Positions 12,868 to 25,427 of a stretch of DNA of 64,000 nucleotides are shown here, piece by piece. Below the pieces are notes generated by a model, which was given only the letters and a program-made list of their open reading frames with translations, ran no database searches and was not told where the DNA came from. The stretch comes from Anisus vortex (taxonomy: Eukaryota > Mollusca > Gastropoda > Planorbidae): positions 43,422,226 through 43,486,225 of the forward strand of contig OX421497.1 in NCBI GenBank assembly GCA_949126835.1, given 5' to 3'. Each line of letters starts with the position of its first letter. Positions within the stretch are counted from its first letter, which is position 1. The position numbers and the translations under genes were made by a program.

Positions 12868-15800
12868 TATATATTGTTGTTGTTGTTGTTTTACCTCTTA
12901 TACGACAACGACAATAAAATTGCATTGAAAGATATCTAGTAATGAAAGTGGACATAATATGTTTCTTTTTTAAGGCGGGAGAGGTTGCAGAACTTTGTGA
13001 CGTCATAATGGAAAGGGATTGGGAAGTCTGCCATTTTGTAACGATTTAAGAAATACAATTTAAAATGTTCCGAATTTACAGTTTGTTTGATCCAATTGAT
13101 AAAATTTGAGGAAGTATATATTGCTCATCTGTATGGCCTATAATATAATGACACTTTTGTAAGAGTCCGTATAAGCTTATTGTGTAGGCCTATTTTTTTA
13201 ATGAATATAACTTATAGGCCTAGGCACTGAGCTATATAGGCCTATATATATAAATATCTATGGAGTGCTCAAACATAATATATATATATATATGGAGTGC
13301 TCAAACAATTAAATTGTCTCCTCTTGTTTTATTCTTCATTTTAATTGCTTGAGCACCCCGTTAACTCCATCTATATATATATATATATTGCTCAGTGGGC
13401 CTACGCATGTGAGCATTGAAAACGCTGATGCCTGCTGCCTCTGATAATGCGGTCGCTGTAGGAGCTGCTTCTGGACTTGCGGCACCGGCTGTAACACCAG
13501 CTGATGGCAGAGTGAAGCTTTGAGAATCATTTCCAGAATTGAAAGTAGATAACGTTGAAGCACCGTTACGTGAACTATCAGCTAAAAAGCAGGAAATATG
13601 CAATCCAGACATTATAATAATATTATTTTATATCTTATTATATATTTATAGTAAACAGCTATATTTTGTCATACTAAATGATAACAAATGTTCACAAAAA
13701 TAACGAGATCTACTTAAACAAAATATACTTTAAATAATAAATGCCGGTCTAACAAAAACAACATTTACACAAATAAAATATATTTTAAGTAGGCCCTATA
13801 TTATACTCAGAACAAATCAAATTAAAAATCGCTAGTAGCCAACATATAAATAATAAAACTAATGTTAGATAGCATTTTATGTGTAGGCCTATGGTCTTAT
13901 TACATAATTTAACTTCCAGCAACTTAAATATTAAGTCCAACTAACTCACGTAGGATAGGCTACAGAGGAAATTAATTTATACGAGTTTAACTATGAAATA
14001 ATAAATAATCATTCACAGTAGCATAACTACTGGCTCCATACGCCAAAGATTATATTATATATAGGCGCCAAACTGACACTCCCTTAATCGCAGCTTACAA
14101 ATGAATAAAAACTAACATTCTTAATAAGTGATGTGGTAGAACTTTGGGTAGAAGTTGGTAGAACTAAGCTTATAACATGGCGCGGATTAATGTAAAGGGA
14201 ATACAATCAATCCAATCCATGTAGAAACCTAAACAAAAGTGTTTTTACTGTCAACACATTGACAAAATAAAAATAAATGAATCTTTAAAACAAAAATAGG
14301 CCAGTCTGTTATAGATAGGCCTATAGCAATTGTTGTTCACATTGTCTTAAGTATTTAAAGTCTGTGGTTTTATGTTTTTTTCCATTTAAACTTCAACATA
14401 TACCTCGGTTGATAGTTGGTATAACTTCTGATATAGTATCAAGGTTGACTCCACCAATAGCTGGGCATTCTTCAGTTGGGACTACAGTTGATAAAGACTC
14501 AATGCTTCTTACTCTACTGATCCCTATTGATAAATACAAATCAATGTTTTAAACTAAGGTTTAACTTTCAGGTATTAGCATTATTAATAGACAAGCACTA
14601 TACATAGTATAACAATAATCAATGGATCGTGATCAATCATTCATCTTAATTGAACCAGAAGATAATCATTGGTTCTACAATAATCAATAGTTCAATCATT
14701 GGTCCTACAATAATCAATAGTTCAATCATTGGTCATACTTTAGTATTTTACTTTCGTTTCACTAAATAGTGAAATGGAGCTCGGTGGGCAGCGCGTTCGA
14801 CTGGCGTTTCGAAGGTCCTGGGTTCGAATCATGGTGAAGGCTAGGATTTTTCCCCGGGTTTTGAGGGTGTCCCTATGTCTACCCAGCTCTGATAGATTCC
14901 TGACATTTATGGGGCATAGTAAAGGCGGCTGGGCATTTTGCTGGCAACACATCCCCTTGTATGCCACGGACACGGTAAATGGTGAACGCTGCTTCACCGG
15001 CCCTATGATGAAATAGTGCCGATTAAAAAAAACAATATACATAGTTTTGGAAAAGGGATTTTATGAACAGTGTTTTTGGAAATGGGATTTTAGATAGCTC
15101 TTCCGCTTCAGCGTTGTAGAGATACGACTATTTTATTCTATGTGTACTAGTTCGCGTATAAATGTAATTAATTACAGTACTTCGCTGTTTGTAACCATTA
15201 GAACACTAGGAAAACAATAGAATGCATAATGTTGAAGAGCAATTTAGAACTGTTGTACGTTATCCCAATAGTTTTGTTATAAAGAACTGGGGCTACATTA
15301 TAGTAGTACAGAATTCAGCGATAGGCTATATACAAAGCCTAGAGTAGGATAAATGACGGTAATGTGTAGACTACTTAAACATATCTATGAAATATTTTGG
15401 CAAATTATTACTGATGAATCTGTTTGTTAAAGTAATACCTAATCAATTAGTATTAACGCTACAACTTGTAATTACCCGAAAATGCATTATTGCTGCGTTG
15501 AGATGTAATTATATCATCATTTTGCGTTGCACTGTTCGATGCCATTGGGGCAGCACTATCAGGAACGTCAACCCTCTGGTCAGGCGGACCTTCTTGTATA
15601 TACTGACATCCATTATTGTGATATATGGCATTTGAAGGACTTGTCCCTTCTATTATCATCAAAGAATTACCTCTAATGCAGCAGCCATCACAAACTATAA
15701 CATTTTCTTGTTCCGAGTAACGAAATCCCGCTTCGGACAGCTGTAAAAATGAAATAGGTCTCTCCACTGAGAAAATTGAGCTGTATGAAGCTAATCTTGA

Positions 15801-16271
15801 CATGTTCATCACAGTATAAACAAGAGACTGGGATAACATTGTAGGCGCAATGTCATGACCGAAGTCAAACATTTTTATATAAGGTGTAGGCTTATATGAT
15901 ATCTTGCTCCATACCCATTCATTGATCTCTGGGTCTATGCCTTCCATCAGTTGACTTTTACTTTTGCCGATTGTTAAATTTGTTTTATATGCCAGGAAAA
16001 ACAACATCACACTAAGAAGTAAGCCTAGTTGGTCAGAATTTGTGGAAACCTGTATGGTCATTTCGAAGGTTTTGTTGTATCTTCTTTTCCTTTTTTGTTG
16101 TCCGCAATTCCAAGATAACGCCGAAGGGCGTAGGAAGGCTGAGCTAGAATTCCCAAATAATCGTCTATGCATAGTTTCTTTATTATGTTGTTTGATAGGG
16201 TGAAGGAACTCGACATATTTAAGGAAACTGATGAAATATGCCAGAAGCAGAAGCATGTTGAGGCGACTCAT
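10079..16271 (-). CDS. Gene A: BIR-domain protein, six coding exons, 500 aa (predicted)
   Basis: Exons in order: 16271-15476, 14523-14404, 13581-13405, 10949-10866, 10506-10312, 10209-10079 (stop TAA). All junctions are GT-AG and phase 1, and the total of 1503 nt is in frame. ATG 16271 lies about 29 bp after an acceptor, suggesting a 5'UTR intron, although the frame is open back to that acceptor. Residues 1-25 form a signal peptide or anchor; a second hydrophobic segment is at about 83-97. BIR1 spans about 158-226 (Cys194, Cys197, His218, Cys222) and BIR2 about 425-495 (Cys465, Cys468, His487, Cys491). Residues 266-425 are a Ser/Thr/Ala-rich linker. No RING, CARD or protease domain is present. 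BIR folds bind caspases or other peptides in IAPs; here the H-x3-C spacing and leader make that role uncertain. Divergent neighbour of gene B. Confidence 0.75.
10866..14523 (-). CDS. Gene A exons 2-4: linker
   Basis: Exons 14523-14404 (120 nt), 13581-13405 (177 nt) and 10949-10866 (84 nt) each have GT-AG borders, are multiples of three, are phase 1 at both ends and are open throughout. They encode Ser/Thr/Ala-rich sequence without a known domain, for example TLSTFNSGNDSQSF. Such a segment suits a flexible, perhaps O-glycosylated spacer between BIR1 and BIR2. The 10949-10866 exon is the least certain, being short and supported only by frame and borders. Confidence 0.65.
10981..11250 (-). mobile_element. 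LINE 3'-end fragment (family with ATAAG tail)
   Basis: In minus orientation, shares with 57985-58300 and 61065-61620 the blocks around CATTACAGACGC, TCTATAAAGAAGAT, CAGGCAACCCATTCCATGCCC and AAGTACATGTATGCATTTGTTCT. It lies in the intron between exons 3 and 4 of gene A. Confidence 0.65.
12077..12816. mobile_element. MITE with GAGCCCAAGTCAAAAGGT ends
   Basis: Left end TATATGAGCCCAAGTCAAAA at about 12075 is matched by the inverted right end ACCTTTTGACTTGGGCTCATATA near 12795-12816. It is about 740 bp, non-coding, with TA-rich borders that suggest a TA target site. It sits in the gene A intron between exons 3 and 4. Confidence 0.7.
12814..12890. repeat. Compound microsatellite (AT)n-(AAT)n-(TTG)n
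   Basis: Runs of AT, then AAT, then AT, then TTG follow one another without a break, abutting the right end of the preceding MITE. Confidence 0.95.
13261..13360. repeat. Small inverted and direct repeat with TA tracts
   Basis: GGAGTGCTCAAACA occurs at about 13261 and 13293 beside TA runs, and a partial inverted copy (TTGCTTGAGCACCCC) at about 13346. This is probably a short fold-back element. It ends just before exon 3 of gene A. Confidence 0.5.
14636..14735. repeat. Short tandem repeat, ~34-bp unit
   Basis: About three copies of a unit containing CAATCATTGGTCCTACAATA and AATCAATAGTT. Confidence 0.8.
14770..15026 (+). mobile_element. tRNA-derived SINE, family 1
   Basis: An A-box-like GAGCTCGGTGGGCAGCG and a B-box GGTTCGAATC are spaced as in a tRNA-type pol III promoter. 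A body containing AGGCGGCTGGGCATTTTGCT follows and ends in an A-rich tail. The same family is at 26262-26395, 39640-39896, 43988-44246, 47563-47805 and 61650-61772. This copy lies in intron 1 of gene A, antisense to the gene. Confidence 0.85.
15476..16271 (-). CDS. Gene A exon 1: leader and BIR1
   Basis: Open from ATG 16271 to the donor GTAATT after 15476, ending in phase 1. The leader has a MLLLLAYFISFL core; its FLKYV is echoed by FCKYV in gene B. The basic stretch KRKRRY is at residues 60-65. BIR1 carries LSEAGFRYS, CDGC and YHNNGC. Read past the donor, the frame stops four codons later (NYKL), which supports splicing at this site. Confidence 0.8.
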
Positions 16272-16544
16272 CTCTGATTTTGAAATGGATGCAACTGGAA
16301 AGTAAATATAAAAGTATATAGTGTTTCATAACATATCGTTGTCTTAATAATATATGAATATATCAATTTGAATTATCCACATCTACATCAATTCTAATGC
16401 TTCTTCGATCTTTGCCCCCAACTCCACACACACCCCCGCCCTCTCTCTCCCTCACACTCTCACCTTTCTAATTATGTCTCTTTCGATAAGTAAAATGTGC
16501 CCTCTTCTTTCCCATTAATCAAGAACATCAAGAAACAAGTATTT

Positions 16545-17050
16545 GTTTTAATAATAATAATGGTTATTTATATAGTGCGTCTGTCCATGCTATGATTTAC
16601 ATTCAGTGCGCTCTTGGTGACAAATTGCAGTGTCAGATGTATGGGTACGTAAGGCACACAGCCACTAAAGCTAAAGAGAAAGGTATTTAAACTCTTTTTG
16701 AAATACTATTTTCTCTCAGAATATCTTAGTGTCCGAGGCAAGCTTTTACATATTATCGAAGTCGCCACATATTTAAACGAGCGCTCTCCTAGGTAGTTCT
16801 TTTGTGTCCAGCCATATTAGGAATTCTAAGGAGTGACTGTGATGAAGAGCGCAATTCCTTTGATGGCGAATGATTAGATATGAGTTCTTGAAGGTAGGCA
16901 GGTGCAGTGCCATTTATACATCCGTAGCTAAGGGACATAATTTTGCGATTAAAGCGCTTCATCACAGAGAGCCAGTGAGATCTTGTAAAACTGGAGAACT
17001 TTGAACCTGTCTCTTTACCCACAACACAATACTTCCTTTTGTACCCTCTG
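16545..17050 (-). pseudogene. LINE reverse-transcriptase C-terminal remnant (family b)
   Basis: On the minus strand, 17022-16789 is open and reads like the region after the RT core in many LINEs: SHWLSVMKR, GCINGTAPAYLQELIS, then LRSSSQSLLRIP. Lower coordinates hold the LINE tail ending in TTATTATT repeats near 16550. A degraded relative in the other orientation is at 31895-32345. It is 5'-truncated. Confidence 0.75.
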
Positions 17051-18363
17051 GAGTCTCTGTAGCTGGTTTTGGGGCAAACCTCACGGGTAACTGTTGCAGT
17101 AAGACTAATCCAACATTGACTGGATTAGAGATACTAAAGTATTTTATGTAATGTATCTAATGTAATCTGTTAATGAGCAGTCTACATTTGGGTAAATTTG
17201 ATGTTCAGTAAATGTGTAGGGCACTGTAGGCCTATGGCTTCTGACAAAGTTAAATATAGTGTAATCAAGTTATGCCTTAAAGATCTAGCTTATCACCTTA
17301 GTCCATGTGTAGTGAAAGCAAACTTTTATATATATGCTACATCTATGCTAGCCTAATGTTTCTGATTTGAAACTGCGCATATAAATGTCTGGCATTAGAC
17401 CTTAGCTTAGATATAGGACATTTTCTGTAACCCATAAACAACATTGATAGCCTATATATATCTTATATTGTAAAATAAAAAACAATAAAACGTGAACGTA
17501 TGTTTAACATAGTTAACAACTAAATTAAATATTATTTAAATATATTTTTAAATACTATTTTCGATGGGTTATGGTTTAATTAAGCTTAAACGAGATTTGT
17601 GTAACACCGTAAATACTATACTATTATTTTTACAAAATACTACTTCAAATCAACACAAACAGTTTTAATTAGTAGCCTATTGATTAGATCTAGTATGCCT
17701 ACTAATTACTAATAAAAACAACATAAATAATTTTACTTATGTGATGGAAATAGGAAATTTCTACGCTTGTTTTTACGAATATTCATTGAAACCAAAGAAA
17801 AATCCTTTGTTGAATTGACAAATATAATAGGAAATTCCTGAAAGTTTTAAGACTAAGTTGACATCAGCTCATATTATAGATAGCCTACTCGAAATACAAT
17901 CTATAAGTTATAAATAGGCTGCTGCGTGCAGCGCATTACCGTTAATGTAAAAAGAAAATGTGGGTACAAAAAAGAACAGAACTAGATTTTAGATCAATGA
18001 ATTTTTTAAACGTTATCTGATATGCGAGCAAATATGATAAGTGTAAAGACTTAAAATTAGCTAGACCAATATAATAGCATATTATTAAAGCTTATGTGTA
18101 GGCATCGGACAAAGTGTTTATTATGTTTGAGTTTGCAATATAAAGCAAAGTCCACAGTGATCTCGTCTCACAAGCTCGACATCATGGGTTCGACCCACGG
18201 TGCAGACAATCAGAAATAATAATAAAAAATATCCACCGTCGACTTGGAGAGGAAATGGGCGCCGCCAAGTCTACCAAGCCCATTGAAAAGACTATTGCAG
18301 TGTCCAGTAGCTCCCGTGTCCATTATCTCCCCCCCCCCCCCCAACGACCGTTAAGGGTAAAAG

Positions 18364-18406
18364 GTTAATGGATTTAATATATATATATATATATTATACA
18401 TATAAG

Positions 18407-18437
<31 letters not shown>

Positions 18438-18446
18438 CCCATTAAC
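18364..18446. repeat. TA-rich palindrome
   Basis: GTTAATGGATTTAATATATA at the left is mirrored by TATATTAAAACCCATTAAC at the right, around TA runs. It is probably a fold-back microsatellite. Confidence 0.75.
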
Positions 18447-19178
18447 ATATATATATGAGTGTGTGATGTATGTGTGTATATTTATGTAGGCCCTATGTAG
18501 ACCCTAAGCCCCCTCTGGAAAATTTAGAAAAATATTTTTTTCAACAGTTTTCTGTATAAATATGTACTAAATTCACTAAAAATTTGATAAATGTTTGTCA
18601 CGGAAAGCTCAGCACCCCCCCCCCCTTTGGAAAAAGTTTCTTGCTTCGCCCCTGTATATATGTCAGTCAAACTGAGTTTCGATTCAAAGAATGCCTAATT
18701 AAACAAAAATGTCCAGATGATATCATTTATTGAAATTACGTTTTACAATTATCCCTAAGTAAATTGTTTTTAACTCCACGTAAGATATCTACATAAGACT
18801 TGTAGGCGTCAACGATTAAGTTATTGTACACCAGTTCACCATAACCCTGTTTCTGTTGCCCCTCATCCAGCACTACTTCCACCCTATTTTCACAAATGAA
18901 CTCTATCTCCCCCCCCCCCCTTTTTTTTTTCTATTTGTCCCTACTTTCCCATAACTTGCACTATCCCCCTCCCCCCCCCCCCTACTTTCCACTCTTGCAC
19001 TGGGAAAAGACGCTTTCTATCTGTCCTATGGCTGAGATATATTATTATTTTTTATTACTAATTGGAATCTATTTATTACTAGATAGCCTAGTAGATAGGC
19101 CTATATATTACGTTGAAGAACAATGGATTCGTTAATTATAAGAAATAATATTTTTAACAAACAAATGAACAACATTTA

Positions 19179-19259
19179 TTAACCCTTCCCGTACCGACCT
19201 ACTTCTATCTATGCTGCCTTCAGTTCCGCTATATACGCGCCCGGGACTGTAAGGGTTAA
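19179..19259. mobile_element. Very short piggyBac-like MITE
   Basis: TTAA at 19179-19182 followed by CCCTT, and AAGGG followed by TTAA at 19256-19259, with GC-rich DNA between. The TTAA duplication with C-rich ends is typical of piggyBac elements. It is only about 80 bp, so support is modest. Confidence 0.45.
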
Positions 19260-20472
19260 GTTTATTTCTTAAAAACAAAAAATACTAATTATTGTGGTGC
19301 CATGGGAAGGTCAACTTTTTAGACTTCTAACAAGGCCATTTCAAGAGGTTAAGAAGGCAAATAAATGGGACAGAAGAAACATGGTGTCCAAGAAAATGTT
19401 TTATTCCAATTCACAATTATGAACTAGTCTATGGGGAAAAGGATGTTGCAATATAAGTAAAAATATTCTAATAATGAGAAGTTTAGCAACAGAATGTCAT
19501 TGTAGTGAATGCCAAGTAAAGTTTGAACGCAGTTTGTTCTTACAAAACGTTATCTTTGGCGTAACAACTGCTCGCTCAGGAGACCTACTGTCACACTCTT
19601 GGCACAGGTTAACAGCATCGTAGATTGCGCTCGTGGCTGCTCGTGGTGGAATAGGTAGAGTAAGGCATTATCTAGATTTGGAGATAGAATGTCTGAATCT
19701 TGCAGCTCAATCAATTACAATGGTACAGAAGAGGAACTATGGATATAATCTAATAGAATGTTGACGATATTGAACTCCCGTGAATGAGTATGATATTATT
19801 ATGTAAAATGCAAAAAAATAGTTCCTTATCCACAGGGATGGCAGCACAATGGTGCATTTTTCTATGTCAACAATGGATATATCACACCGAACGATGCGAG
19901 AGAAGAGGACACAGACTTTGTTATATAGATCTAGCTGTTTCTCCCAAAGAATCAGTTTTACTTCCAATAAGCTTTTACCTGAATGTAATCTTCCAAGTTC
20001 GGTATGAGCATGTCAAGTCCTAGCCGATTCAGAAATAAGTTTGTTATGGTGATAGCTGATAGACTCTAATATTATTTTTCAAACATCCAATCCGAACCAT
20101 GTCAGAGAAATTTTAAAAGTGGTGGAAACAATTCTCACATAATAGAGCGTTCTCAGTAGGCGGAGCTTAAGTTTTTTTGTGTACATTTAGTGACGTATTT
20201 GTGTAAATATAGAACCCACTCCCTTCAAGACTCCTTCGACGGATTCAGGAAACTTCAGTATAATAAATTAGATCGTCGTTAGCACGTTCTACAGCTTCGC
20301 GTTTGAAAATAAAAGCGATGTAAGAGAGGCATATAGCATGCATAGCATACGCTAACTTCACGGCAGACTTAATTTCTTTCATACCTGCTGTTTTATAAAT
20401 GTTACAAATTAAACTTGAATGTCCCATTACTTTTCTAAAGTAGGCTACTTTTCTAAAGTCTGCAAAATGTCC

Positions 20473-20626
20473 TGTAGCCTACATGTCCAAATGATGTCAA
20501 TTTCCCAGTAGGCTACATGTCCAAATGATGTCAATTTCCCAGTAGACTACATGTCCAAATGATGTCAATTTCCCAGTAGGCTACATGTCCAAATGATGTC
20601 AATTTCCCAGTAGGCTACATGTCCAT
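20473..20626. repeat. 34-bp tandem repeat, about 4.5 copies
   Basis: The unit contains CATGTCCAAATGATGTCAAT and CCCAGTAGGCTA, and copies are nearly identical. Confidence 0.95.
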
Positions 20627-22561
20627 TATTATCCAAATATGTCAGTGTCAAAAAAATAATAGACAAGGGGTAGGTAAATTAAATAATTAAATTTAAGTAA
20701 TTAAATTTGAATAGGCCTACATAGGATTATAGGCCTACAACAATTTATTACAATAGGCCTACTCAGATAGACATAGGCCTATATGGTGTATGCCTAAATG
20801 AACACTGTTTTTTATTTATAAATCATAATATATATGCATTAGCCAGAACAAACGCATATATTTATGCCTGAGTAAACCCGGAAAACAAACACTATACGCA
20901 TTATTTACATTATTTAAAAACCTAAGCAAAATAAGATAAGAAAATTCAAGGCTGACTCAATAACCACTGCTAAATCATATCGTATAACGCAATAAATTAA
21001 TCCACTAATAGGCCTATGTCTTCGGTATAGAATGAACATATAAAATATAAGATAAGAATAGGCCGATTAACGAAGAGTGGCATTTGCTCTCTCCTTTTTT
21101 CTTTTTTTTAACTTATCTTATTTTTTATATGCGTAGCCTATAATGCCTATATATATATTATAGCTAGACTATATGTTATATTTAATTTTATAATAAGTCA
21201 ATAAATGGGTACGAATATGTGTTAGGCCTACTATTTATTTCTAAAATAAGAGGGGGATTGGGGTATTAAAACTTAGAACATTGGTCTTCATAAATCCTAT
21301 GGCAGTGTACATCAGTAACGATCACTGAGTTTTGCAACCCATTACCTCTTATATCGAGTTATAGCCCTTTAAATGTTTTCCAGAGTTCTCGTTGTTTTCA
21401 TAGTTAAAGTTTTATCTTATCTTTAAGACCTGTGAACGCCAGCTTTTTTTTAACTTTCTCAGCTATTTGATATGCCTATGCAATATTTTATACTACATAG
21501 GGCCTAAATAAAAAGTAAGTTTTTAAAACAATGAAGAAAAACTGAAGATTTATTAATTTATTTACAGTAGGCCCTACTTTTAATTTTTATTTTCGAAGCA
21601 AGCAATAACTGTCAGCCATTGGTGATTGAGTCATCATTGTCAGTCATTGAGCTTAACTTTAATGTTTAAGTTTATTTATTATGATATTAATTATGTTTTT
21701 TTATTTTTTTTCCATACGATATAATATAGGTAGGGTTACCTATAGGCAGTCGATATTTTAGGCCTAAAATGGGCTTGGCCGCGCCTTAGCGGCTTACACT
21801 ACTCAGTAGTGACTACTGTTCACTACTACAGCTTAAAATTGCTGCTTATACTTAAGCCTATAGGCCTACTTATAATTTAAGTTTAAGCCTACCTATACTA
21901 ATATGCCTGCAACTAAAAGTAAAATTGGTAACTAGGCCTAGTCTAGATCTAGACTATATGAATATGAAAATGCCAACACCTACAAGTACAAGTCTAATTC
22001 TAAGACTACAAGTAAGCCAAGTCGACTCAAGTAAGAGTCAAGTTACTCAAGTATGACCAGGCAGTGACCATGTAATGTATAGCATAGAAGCCTAGTATTA
22101 GCAGTATGTGACTACAGTTAACTTACAGTATTGAGTATGTAAAGTTAAGCATTGTAATTTTAAGTAGGAATTACTAGTAGACTAAGTTGCAATTAGTAAT
22201 TAGGCCTAACACAAGAAAGTTAGAAAGGTATAATTTTATAATATTCATTATTTTTTATGATTTTAAGGCTAGTAGAATCTATATTTTAACAAAGACGCAA
22301 ACTGAAATGAAAATAATAGGACCTCTATTTTTTATTTTATCAAGACATAGGCTAATTTTAAATAATTAAATAAATGCTATAGGCATATGCCTATTGTCGC
22401 TATGTAGGCTACCGTTTTATTATATAGCTGGTTTACGGGTAGTATAGGCCCCTATCTATAGCCTTACTTTAACCATTTTTTTTTTGAAAATTTAATATCT
22501 ATATTTAGATATGTTATAGCCTATAAATAATACTTATAACTTTAGTCTTAGTTGAACAATG

Positions 22562-22655
22562 CTAGACTCGTACCATGGATGATGGTAGGGCACAATAATC
22601 TTCTATTTATAGAAGAAGCATCTGTAATAGGCCTATACAAGATAAGATATTATAT
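22562..22655 (+). mobile_element. LINE 3'-tail fragment
   Basis: GCTAGACTCGTACC...GGGCACAATAATCTTCT...AAGAAGCATCTGTAATAGGC and the AAGATAAGATAT tail match the 3' end of the copy at 56305-56790 in the same orientation. Confidence 0.55.
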
Positions 22656-23724
22656 ATAATTATAGGTCTATACAATTGACTGTCTAATACTTGTTATATT
22701 ACATGTCATATCTCTGTCCTAAAGCAAAACAAATGGTCATTTTTAAAAAAATGTTACTAAGTCATTTTATAGATAATTTAATGTAATAATGTCTTTAAAC
22801 ATTTGAACACTACACAAAACCTTGAATCTACCGGTATATAATTCTTGAAAAAGCCGAATCACAACCCACAACAAAAAAATTACTCACAGTCTGGAAACCA
22901 GAGTAATGATCATTAGTAAAACAAAAAAAACAGGAGACATTTTAATAAGGACAACTGAAAAATATTCAGTAGGCTTATTACATTGTGAGAATCAAATTAA
23001 ATAAAGCACTCTTCACCATCTCAGACTATACCATGCTTTGGAAAATGGAATAAATAATTTTAAATAAAGAGAAAATTATGTACTTGCTCTTTAAGCTCTT
23101 TAATAAAAGAAAAACATAGCCTTATACCTACTTAATTGGCATTAAACTATACAAAAGACATTCACTCAAAAACTTTATGACAGATTTTAAAGAAAAATTA
23201 GTTAAATGAAATATTGCCTGCCTTTAAAAACAATTCAGCCTATCGAAGAGAACAAAACACACAATAAACAATGCAGGTAATATATTAAACTTTTAATAGC
23301 TTATATAGTGAATATATATAAACATTTGATGTGGGGCTTAGATTTCTATTCAAGAAAAATAAACTAACTGTCTTTTATATACAGATATATTTTCTTAGTC
23401 TGCAGCTGCAGTTTTATGTTGATTAAAGATTTTAAGTTTGAATAATTGTATGCTCTGTTTTTTTAAAGGTATAAATGGTGGTAGATTTTGCAAAAAGATC
23501 TAGGCTAACCGATTAAAAAATTAGGCTTTGTATGTATAGGTTAATGGTACGTCCATGTCATTGAAACCAAACCGATCTGAACCAAATTGTAGTAACCCAC
23601 ACTGTACACCTTACTAAAGCTAAAAAATAGTTATTAATGTGCAAGGATTGTGAGTGGTATCATTATTTTCCCTTTGAATGGCTCATTTTTCTTTTGTTCA
23701 ATATTTCCTACAATTGTGGCTATC

Positions 23725-23800
23725 TTATCTTATACATCACAGACCTTCCTTCTATAAAGAAGATTTTTTTTGCGTCCTACGCTCAACCAGATACTGAAAT
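23725..23800 (-). mobile_element. LINE 3'-tail fragment
   Basis: TTATACATCACAGACCTTCC, TCTATAAAGAAGAT and GCGTCCTACGCTCA match the tail of the same LINE family in minus orientation. Confidence 0.55.
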
Positions 23801-23835
23801 AACTGGGTTCCATGGGTTCCAATTGATTGAATCAA

Positions 23836-23972
23836 TGTGGTGAGACTAGATGTGTGATGTGGTGAGACTAGACCTGTGATGTGGTGAGACTAGATGTGTG
23901 ATGTGGTGAGACTAGACCTGTGATGTGGTGAGACTAGACCTGTGATGTGGTGAGACTAGATCTGTGATGTGT
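23836..23972. repeat. 22-bp tandem repeat, six copies
   Basis: The unit is GTGGTGAGACTAGA plus eight further bases. Two unit types (ATGTGTGAT and CCTGTGAT endings) are interspersed. Confidence 0.95.
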
Positions 23973-25427
23973 TAAGCTGCAATACATTGTTTAGTTTCAC
24001 CAAATAGTGTTTGAGTGTACATTTATTCTGTTAATAGCAACATTTGTTGAAGATTTAAATATTTATTACCACAGATTGTAATTGTCTGTATTTGCTAAAA
24101 GCATATATAATTAAGGGAATTCCCTTTTCATATAGGCCTATAAAAAAAAATATTTGATGCAGACTGAATACTATATTATGGACTCTTAGTTGACTAAAAG
24201 TTTGGTTTTAAATTCACTGAATATGGTGATAATAAATTTTAGTAGAAATAAAATGGTTTAGAAACAATTTTATTGACCTCTTGTAGGCCTAATAAATAAT
24301 TTTGTTTTTAACATGTGCAATTACCTTTACTGTGAATTTTGTTCAAGATGGTTGACTACTTGAACAAAAGCTGTCAAAATATATTTTCTCTAGAAGATTC
24401 AACTCATTTGTAAGAGATGGTAAGGTATGAATAGATTTTTAAATTTATTATTTCTAAACAATTTAATTTTTGTCAATCATGAAATGCCAGTAGTTTCACC
24501 AATAAATACATTTTTCTAGTAATGTTAATTTAAGAAGTTCAAATATTATTTGATTCTTAATTATAAAGAATAAGTAAAATAGATTACGTTTTTTGTTTGT
24601 CTTTTGAATACCTTTAAATACAAATTTTTTATTTTCTCTGCTTTCCTCTAGCAATTACACACAATATTCTAAAAATAACTATTAAAAGATTGATGGTCAA
24701 AGAGTGTGCCCAAATCCATAATGTAGTATTTTAAAGTAATTATTCTTTATACATAGATAGTTTACTTAGTGCTATATCTCTGCTATTATTGTTAAATGTT
24801 GGTTTGATATAATTGTTTTATTGCTGCTTGTCCTCCACACATTCATATCCTTTGTTGGACAAATATTTTCCCAATAACGATTTTCTCTTATAATATTTTA
24901 TGAAAAATGTAGCAACTACACCTCAAAACCTTATGGAAAGTTTTATTTTCACTTCTTTCATTTTAGTTTAGCATTTTAAAATTGATTATATAAAGGATTT
25001 CAAATGTTTTCAAATTGTTCTATTGTTATCTCCAAGAATTTTAGACCTCTATTAAAAGGCCTACCATATTTATCAAATCATTTTGATTATGCTAATAGCA
25101 TTTGTATTATAATATATAGTAGTTATAATGTCCAAATCATCAATGGACATTACAAAGTATATAATAGTCCACTTCCATAATAATTTGCTTTGCTAATAAA
25201 TTCCTTATAAATGTTAATTTAGATTATACAAGATAAGATAGACAGTACCATACGCAACTTTTTATTAAGAAGACATGTTATTATCTTGCTAAGATTTTTA
25301 GAAAAGATTTTCAAAGCATTAAATCTTATACATTTTCTATAAAGTTATGACTTTTCTAATTGGTGTAATTTTTTCCATCTTTTTCAGAACTCTATGAATT
25401 TGAACTTTACTTTTGAAGAGCTCCAAA

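Larger units (their letters stand above)
17051..25387. other. Intergenic DNA between divergent genes A and B
   Basis: About 8 kb with no supported exon. It is AT-rich with many AGGCCTA(T/C) motifs, C-runs (18331, 18909, 18966), and the small repeats listed separately. Short frames at 19737-20023, 20245-20427, 22187-22369 and 23637-23843 show no family resemblance or splice logic. Promoters and 5'UTR exons of A and B should lie here but cannot be pinpointed. Confidence 0.5.

Noticed and set aside
12621..12917. Frame with poly-Ile/Tyr and Asn runs
   Set aside because: Translation of MITE and microsatellite sequence.
14774..15016. 80-codon frame on the plus strand
   Set aside because: It lies entirely within a tRNA-derived SINE.
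16789..17022. 77-codon minus frame as a host gene
   Set aside because: The sequence matches the C-terminal part of a LINE polyprotein, not a host protein.
19737..20023. Overlapping frames of 76-79 codons on both strands
   Set aside because: No domain, splice or compositional support; both look like chance openings.
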